This document shows, in pieces, positions 59,788 through 64,000 of a DNA stretch of 64,000 nucleotides. This DNA comes from Jackrogersella multiformis (taxonomy: Eukaryota; Ascomycota; Sordariomycetes; Xylariales; Hypoxylaceae): the NCBI GenBank assembly GCA_902806575.1, contig CADCXD010000018.1, positions 1,240,001 to 1,304,000 on the forward strand, in the 5' to 3' direction. Position 1 is the stretch's first letter; each line of letters begins with the position of its first letter. The position numbers were made by a program, and so were the translations under genes. Under the pieces are notes generated by a model that worked only from the letters and a program-made list of their open reading frames with translations, did no database searches and had not been told where the DNA came from.

Positions 59788-60415
59788 TTAACCATCACTT
59801 ATTTCTCCCATTTCGATATCGCTGTTATCTTCTCCGATGTCTAGTAAGTCTTCCATGACAACCTCACGTTGCGATCGGTCCGATTTCCCAAATATGTTGC
59901 TGAGGGGATCATCAGTCTTCTCTTCGCTATCGTTCTGCGCCGCGAAAATGAGGTTCCGAGCACGACGAATAGCTTCTTCCTCGGCTTTGCGCATCGTACC
60001 GCTCACGTGAACGACGCGGAAGATACATGGCTTTCCATTCTTGATGGGGATGGAACTCATAAAAGTAAGAGCAGCCCAGACTAAGCGATATGATGACCGC
60101 GAAATCCGCAGAATGAATGTGGAGGTGGCGTGAGCAAAGTACTTGACTATAGGCATAATGTGAGCTTTGTATAAGTCGTAAGGGGTTCCGCGATGCTGAC
60201 TCACCTCCTAAGTTTCCACCCTCGACAGCCCCTAAGCCGTAGTCTCCGAATAGATTGGTGACCTCTGCGCGTATACCTCTAAGAAGAGCTGAGGGGTTGA
60301 GTTGGTCGGTTGTAGGTTGGTTGATGACCACAACATCGGAGAGATCAGGTCGGCTGCCAAGTTCGTCTGGGTAGAGGATCTTTACTAGGAGGTAGCGCTC
60401 CTTGATTCTGACCAT
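59788..60415 (-). CDS. pop5: RNase P/MRP subunit Pop5
   Basis: 189 residues from exons (minus) 60415-60205 and 60146-59788. It starts MVRIKERYLLVKILYP and continues with LFGDYGLGAVEGGNLGVKYF and HATSTFILRISRSSYRLVWAAL, ending its core with FRVVHVSGTMRKAEEEAIRR. These are the conserved blocks of Pop5/Rpp14, a protein of nuclear RNase P (pre-tRNA 5' processing) and RNase MRP (pre-rRNA). An acidic C-terminal extension (MEDLLDIGEDNSDIEMGEI) is typical of fungal Pop5. Intron boundaries GTGAGT and CTATAG are clear and restore VKYF. Confidence 0.94.
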
Positions 60416-61119
60416 TGTATCTGAGTTGAAGGATCATATAATTTTTAGTCGTTTGAAAATTTCCAGGTTTAACATGAAAAGGTGTATCCTCAACATATGT
60501 AAAAGGTGAAGGACTAAAACTTATAGGTGAAGAAGAATTGAAGATCTTACTTAGGTAGGTATGAAAAGTTATGAAATTTCCGCTCTTCTTTACTGAAGCT
60601 TTATCTTATCGGATCTCTGTGGGGACATTTTTTAGTACCTACCTAGGTACCTAGGCTAGGTACGTATACCTTTGTGAAATAAGTGGATCCAATTATTATT
60701 ATTGAACGGATGTATAATCCCATTATATTTCATACTCGACTTAGTTCTATAAAAGCTGTAAAGCACCTCTTATCATTAAGAAAAGTCATTTTCAAGGGCA
60801 CGTTATTTTCTTCTTTCTCTTCTTGTCCCAATACTGAAGAATCCCAGACTATTTTTCACTAAATAAAGAGTGAATCATTCATATGAGGAAATGCGAATGC
60901 ATTCTCGCCCCGCATTTAAATGTACAAATGAAGCTTCTATCGTACATCACGCCTGCCCCTTAGGTTTGTGTACCTAGGGTATATTAAATTCAGCGGGATA
61001 CTAAACTCTGATTAATTAAACCTTGTCACAATTCGAGTCTTATAACTTCTACCTCAGTTAGATTCGAATCTGTCCTCCGATTCAATAAATCACATGGTTG
61101 ACGAGTCCTCTTAGCAATC
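60416..61119. promoter_or_regulatory. Divergent promoter region pop5 / cnxE
   Basis: 704 bp between start codons, with CCTAGG/GGTACC palindromes near 60640-60665. No gene seen. Confidence 0.5.
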
Positions 61120-63306
61120 ATGTCTACTATATCTACTATGTCTAACACTACCTTCCGGGTCGCATTACTCATCGTCTCCACGACGGCAAATATAGACCCT
61201 TCAACTGATGCTTCTCAAGATGCTCTCAGCGACGTGCTTGAGGAAGAAGGCGGCGGACAATGGAATCTTGTCGACACCAAAATTGTCCCCGATGTAGTTA
61301 CGCATATTCAACGACAGATTATGCTGTGGACGGATATTGCCGCAGAAACCATCAACCTCATCATCACCACCGGGGGGACCGGCTTTGCAATAGCAGACAA
61401 CACTCCAGAGGTATATAAAACAAGTTGCAACTCTCATAGAATAAGTGAAATGAGTAGCAGTCCAGCTAACTAGATACAGGCTGTATCAGCCCTACTTCAT
61501 AAGCCCGCACCTGGCCTTGTTCATGGCATGATAGCGGCTTCTTTGAAGGTTACCCCATGTAAGTAGGTTGGATTTTAATTCAACAATGGGAACATACGTA
61601 CCCACTAACATGTATAAGTTGCCATGATGTCTCGCCCAGTTGCCGGTGTCAGAAACAAATCCATAATCATTACGCTTCCAGGTTCACCGAAAGGGGCTCG
61701 GGAGAATTTACAAGCAGTTCTGAAGACACTACCACACGCGTGTCTCCAAGCTGCTGGAGTGGACTCGAGAATATTGCATGCCGGTGGACTCAAGAAGCTC
61801 GAAGCAGAGGCTGGTATAAGACACGGGGAAGTCCAATTACATTCACATGACCATCACCATGATCACGGACATAGCCACCAACACAGTCATAGTCACGGAC
61901 ATAGCCATGGTCACGGTCACGGTAGTTTAGTCAGACATACAGCACCAAGCTCAAATCCAATTTCGAATGATCCTAGCCTTGGCCCTAGCCGTAGGAATAG
62001 GGAGTCCCCATATCCGATGCTTTCGGTGGACGATGCCCTAAACAAGATCAGGGAACATACACCGCCGGCGGAAATCGTCACCTTAAGAGTGAACATGGCG
62101 ATACCTGGTCACGTATTAGCCGAGGACGTTCAAGCAAGAGAAAATGTACCTGCATTCAGAGCAAGTATTGTTGATGGCTACGCAGTTGTTGTTCCTAAAG
62201 ACGGAAACATGAAGGGTGTCTTCCCTGTCGTCTCAGTCTCCCATGCATCGCCAGGCGATGTCAACCCCCTGAAGGAGGGGGAAATCGCTAGGATAACAAC
62301 TGGCGCGCCACTTCCTCCGGGAGCTACTTCTGTTATCATGGTCGAGGACACAATTCTGAAGACTATGACTGAAGATGGAAAAGAGGAGAAAGAAGTAGAA
62401 ATTCTCGCTAATAATGTTCAGGAGGGAGAGAATATTCGTGAGGTTGGTAGTGATATCCAAGCCGGAACGACTATCCTCAGCAAAGGCGAGCAAATCTCAG
62501 CAGTCGGAGGCGAAATCGGTCTCCTGGCCGCCGTCGGAGTTGCGGAAGTGAAAACTTACCACAAGCCCATTGTAGGGGTATTATCTACTGGGGATGAGAT
62601 CGTTCAGCATGATCGACCGGGTGATTTACGACTAGGGGAAGTACGCGATACTAACCGGATCACACTGATGTCTGCCGCGAAGGAATGTGGATACGATGTC
62701 GTTGATCTTGGCATCGCAGCAGACAAGCCTGGTACCTTAGAAGAGACGCTGAGAGGTGCATTGCGACAGGTCGATTTCATCATCACAACCGGAGGAGTAT
62801 CAATGGGCGAGCTCGACCTTTTAAAGCCGACAATCGAGAGATCATTGGGCGGGACGATCCACTTTGGCCGTGTTGCTATGAAACCAGGCAAGCCAACGAC
62901 GTTCGCTACTATTCCCGTCAAAAACAATTCCGGCGAGAGAGTGGCAAAGGTCATATTCTCTCTACCAGGAAATCCAGCATCAGCTATCGTTACGTTCCAT
63001 CTCTTCGTCTTGCCTTCTCTTCACCAGATGTCCGGTATCTCACCGGTCGGCTTGACCAAGGTTCCCGTCATTCTAGCGCACGATTTCGTACTAGACAAGG
63101 TGCGACCCGAGTACCATCGTGCTATCGTCTCAGTAGGAGAGGACGGGAACCTAATTGCAGCTAGCACAGGTGGCCAACGGAGTTCCAAAGTCGGCAGCCT
63201 TAGGGGTGCTAACTCCTTGCTATGTATGCCTAGTGGCAAGGAACCTCTCAAGAAAGGGGCAAAGATTGATGCTCTTTTGATGGGCAGCATTAGACGCGAT
63301 CTCTAA
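61120..63306 (+). CDS. cnxE: Gephyrin-type molybdenum cofactor synthase (MogA-MoeA fusion)
   Basis: 685 residues from exons 61120-61410, 61480-61558 and 61619-63306. The N-terminal MogA/G-like domain has LIITTGGTGFA, TPEAVSALLHKPAPGLVHGM and FAMMSRPVAGVRNKSIIITLPGSPKGARE, and adenylylates molybdopterin. The C-terminal MoeA/E-like domain has VPAFRASIVDGYAVV, RITTGAPLPPGATSVIMVED, VLSTGDEIV, DFIITTGGVSMGELD and FSLPGNPASA, and inserts molybdate. The G-then-E order is that of gephyrin and Aspergillus CnxE (NIT-9 in Neurospora). The linker, about residues 198-225, is a near-alternating His tract (15 His in 28). It serves nitrate reductase and other Mo enzymes in the cytosol. A second Met six codons in is possible. 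Confidence 0.96.
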
Positions 63307-63487
63307 ACGCGACATCGGCTCTTATGTGATTATTACGAATACATGATGATCTACTTATAATGAGGATCAGTTTTATAATTGGATATAATGACGCTAAGTT
63401 TTTACCAAGACGTTTTATGGTCTTATTATACTATGAGACCGGGAGCTAAGTAGATTATAATCTAAGTTAGGTAGACATTGACTTTAA

Positions 63488-64000
63488 TTATGCGTATTCC
63501 CAAGAGTTTGCCCCATCGTACGTGTACGTTCTGACCATCGTATCCAAACAGTCTTCACCTCCTTGTCCAACGTAGATTTGATAAGTTCTCTCCCTTGGCT
63601 CACCGTCACTGACTGGGCACATCAACCAGGACAGCCTACCGTTATACATATAAACAGGAGCACCAAACGCCTCGCTTCGACTACGCGAGAAATTGGTAGC
63701 GTTAGCACCTTCAGGCAGCGCCCCCGAATGTGGAACGGTATATGATAGTGAACCGTCTGCTGCGATATAGACTGTAATTCCGGATAGGTCAGCTACATAT
63801 CCCAGAGTTGGAGAAATTTGAATTCCGATAGAGCTTACCTTGCTGCCCGCCAGGCACCCCGACATTTAAAAATAGAGTGTCATTTCCTCCCGTGAACACG
63901 GTTGAGGATCCCGAGTAGGCGGAACAATCGAGGTTTTCAACGTCGCTCGGACAGTACGTAGATGTGTCCTTATTAACGAAGAATTTTCCACCACTGGCGT
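63488..64000 (-). CDS. IgE-binding-protein-like secreted-type protein (5' end beyond window)
   Basis: The last two exons are visible on the minus strand: from the window edge to 63839, and 63771-63488, joined by a 67-bp intron (63838-63772). The peptide reads SGGKFFVNKDTSTYCPSDVEN, LDCSAYSGSSTVFTGGNDTL, FLNVGVPGGQQ and then VYIAADGSLSYTVPHSGALP, FSRSRSEAFGAPVYMY, LSWLMCPVSD and YQIYVGQ. This matches a fungal family usually annotated as IgE-binding protein: small extracellular proteins of unknown role that typically begin with a signal peptide. The signal sequence would lie outside the window. Without the splice, the second exon's frame would be read through the intron into a false start at 63865. 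Confidence 0.82.

Noticed and set aside
1..64000. tRNA, 5S rRNA or snRNA genes
   Set aside because: I scanned the gaps for B-box-like GGTTCGANTCC and paired stems. Partial matches such as those near 25085, 39660 and 61055 lack the rest of a cloverleaf, so nothing is reported; a covariance-model search could still find one.

Overview
The window looks like nuclear DNA of a filamentous ascomycete (Pezizomycotina, most likely Sordariomycetes; a Xylariales/Hypoxylaceae-like genome is my guess). The signs are short 50-120 bp introns with CTAAC/CTGAC branch points, fungal-type housekeeping genes (mdv1, bub3, cnxE-type gephyrin, NIPA, PTR transporter, Ras), a repeat-induced point mutation (RIP) island, and many short palindromic ACCTAGGT-type repeats between genes. 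No prokaryotic operons, rRNA, tRNA or CRISPR arrays were recognised.

Layout. 0-3.7 kb: a membrane fatty-acid desaturase-like gene and a MoCF/FAD-synthase-like gene with two microexons. 7.3-8.2 kb: a Ras GTPase. 9.5-11.1 kb: an unfamiliar proline-rich protein with three Cys6 clusters. 14.5-16.8 kb: a NIPA-type Mg transporter with a long tail. 18.5-20.2 kb: a type II membrane glycosyltransferase-like protein. 23.5-24.8 kb (-): an aldo-keto reductase. 26.7-28.9 kb (-): mdv1. 30.0-31.9 kb: chorismate mutase and, convergently, bcp1. 34.1-35.1 kb (-): a Pcl/Pho80-type cyclin. 35-41 kb: gene-free. 41.2-48.2 kb: one complete but RIP-destroyed Ty3/gypsy LTR retrotransposon on the minus strand, with 313-bp LTRs and a 5-bp target duplication. 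48.4 kb: a small J-domain protein. 51.1-53.6 kb: a PTR2/POT peptide transporter. 54.6-56.3 kb: an unknown basic protein whose frame holds one stop. 56.9-63.3 kb: a dense housekeeping block (bub3, gpn2, pop5, cnxE). 63.5 kb to the edge: an incomplete IgE-binding-protein-like secreted-type protein.

The most striking signal is in gene structure. Three introns (one in the desaturase gene, two in the PTR transporter) cannot be removed in frame by a single GT-AG event. All three resolve exactly as spliceosomal twin introns of the [D1,2] kind: an internal GT-AG intron sits between the G and the T of an outer intron's donor, and two successive canonical splicings restore the frame and, in the PTR gene, the family-conserved tyrosine. 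The second strong signal is the gypsy element. Both LTRs are identical in length, and each is mutated only in its inner part, so the two copies complement each other. All exon boundaries are read by eye from splice motifs, phase and family conservation; no transcript data were available.

The genes are mostly independent housekeeping functions, not a pathway cluster. Links seen are convergent pairs (chorismate mutase/bcp1; gpn2/pop5, only 7 bp between stop codons) and divergent pairs (mdv1/chorismate mutase; bub3/gpn2, sharing a 447-bp promoter region; pop5/cnxE).
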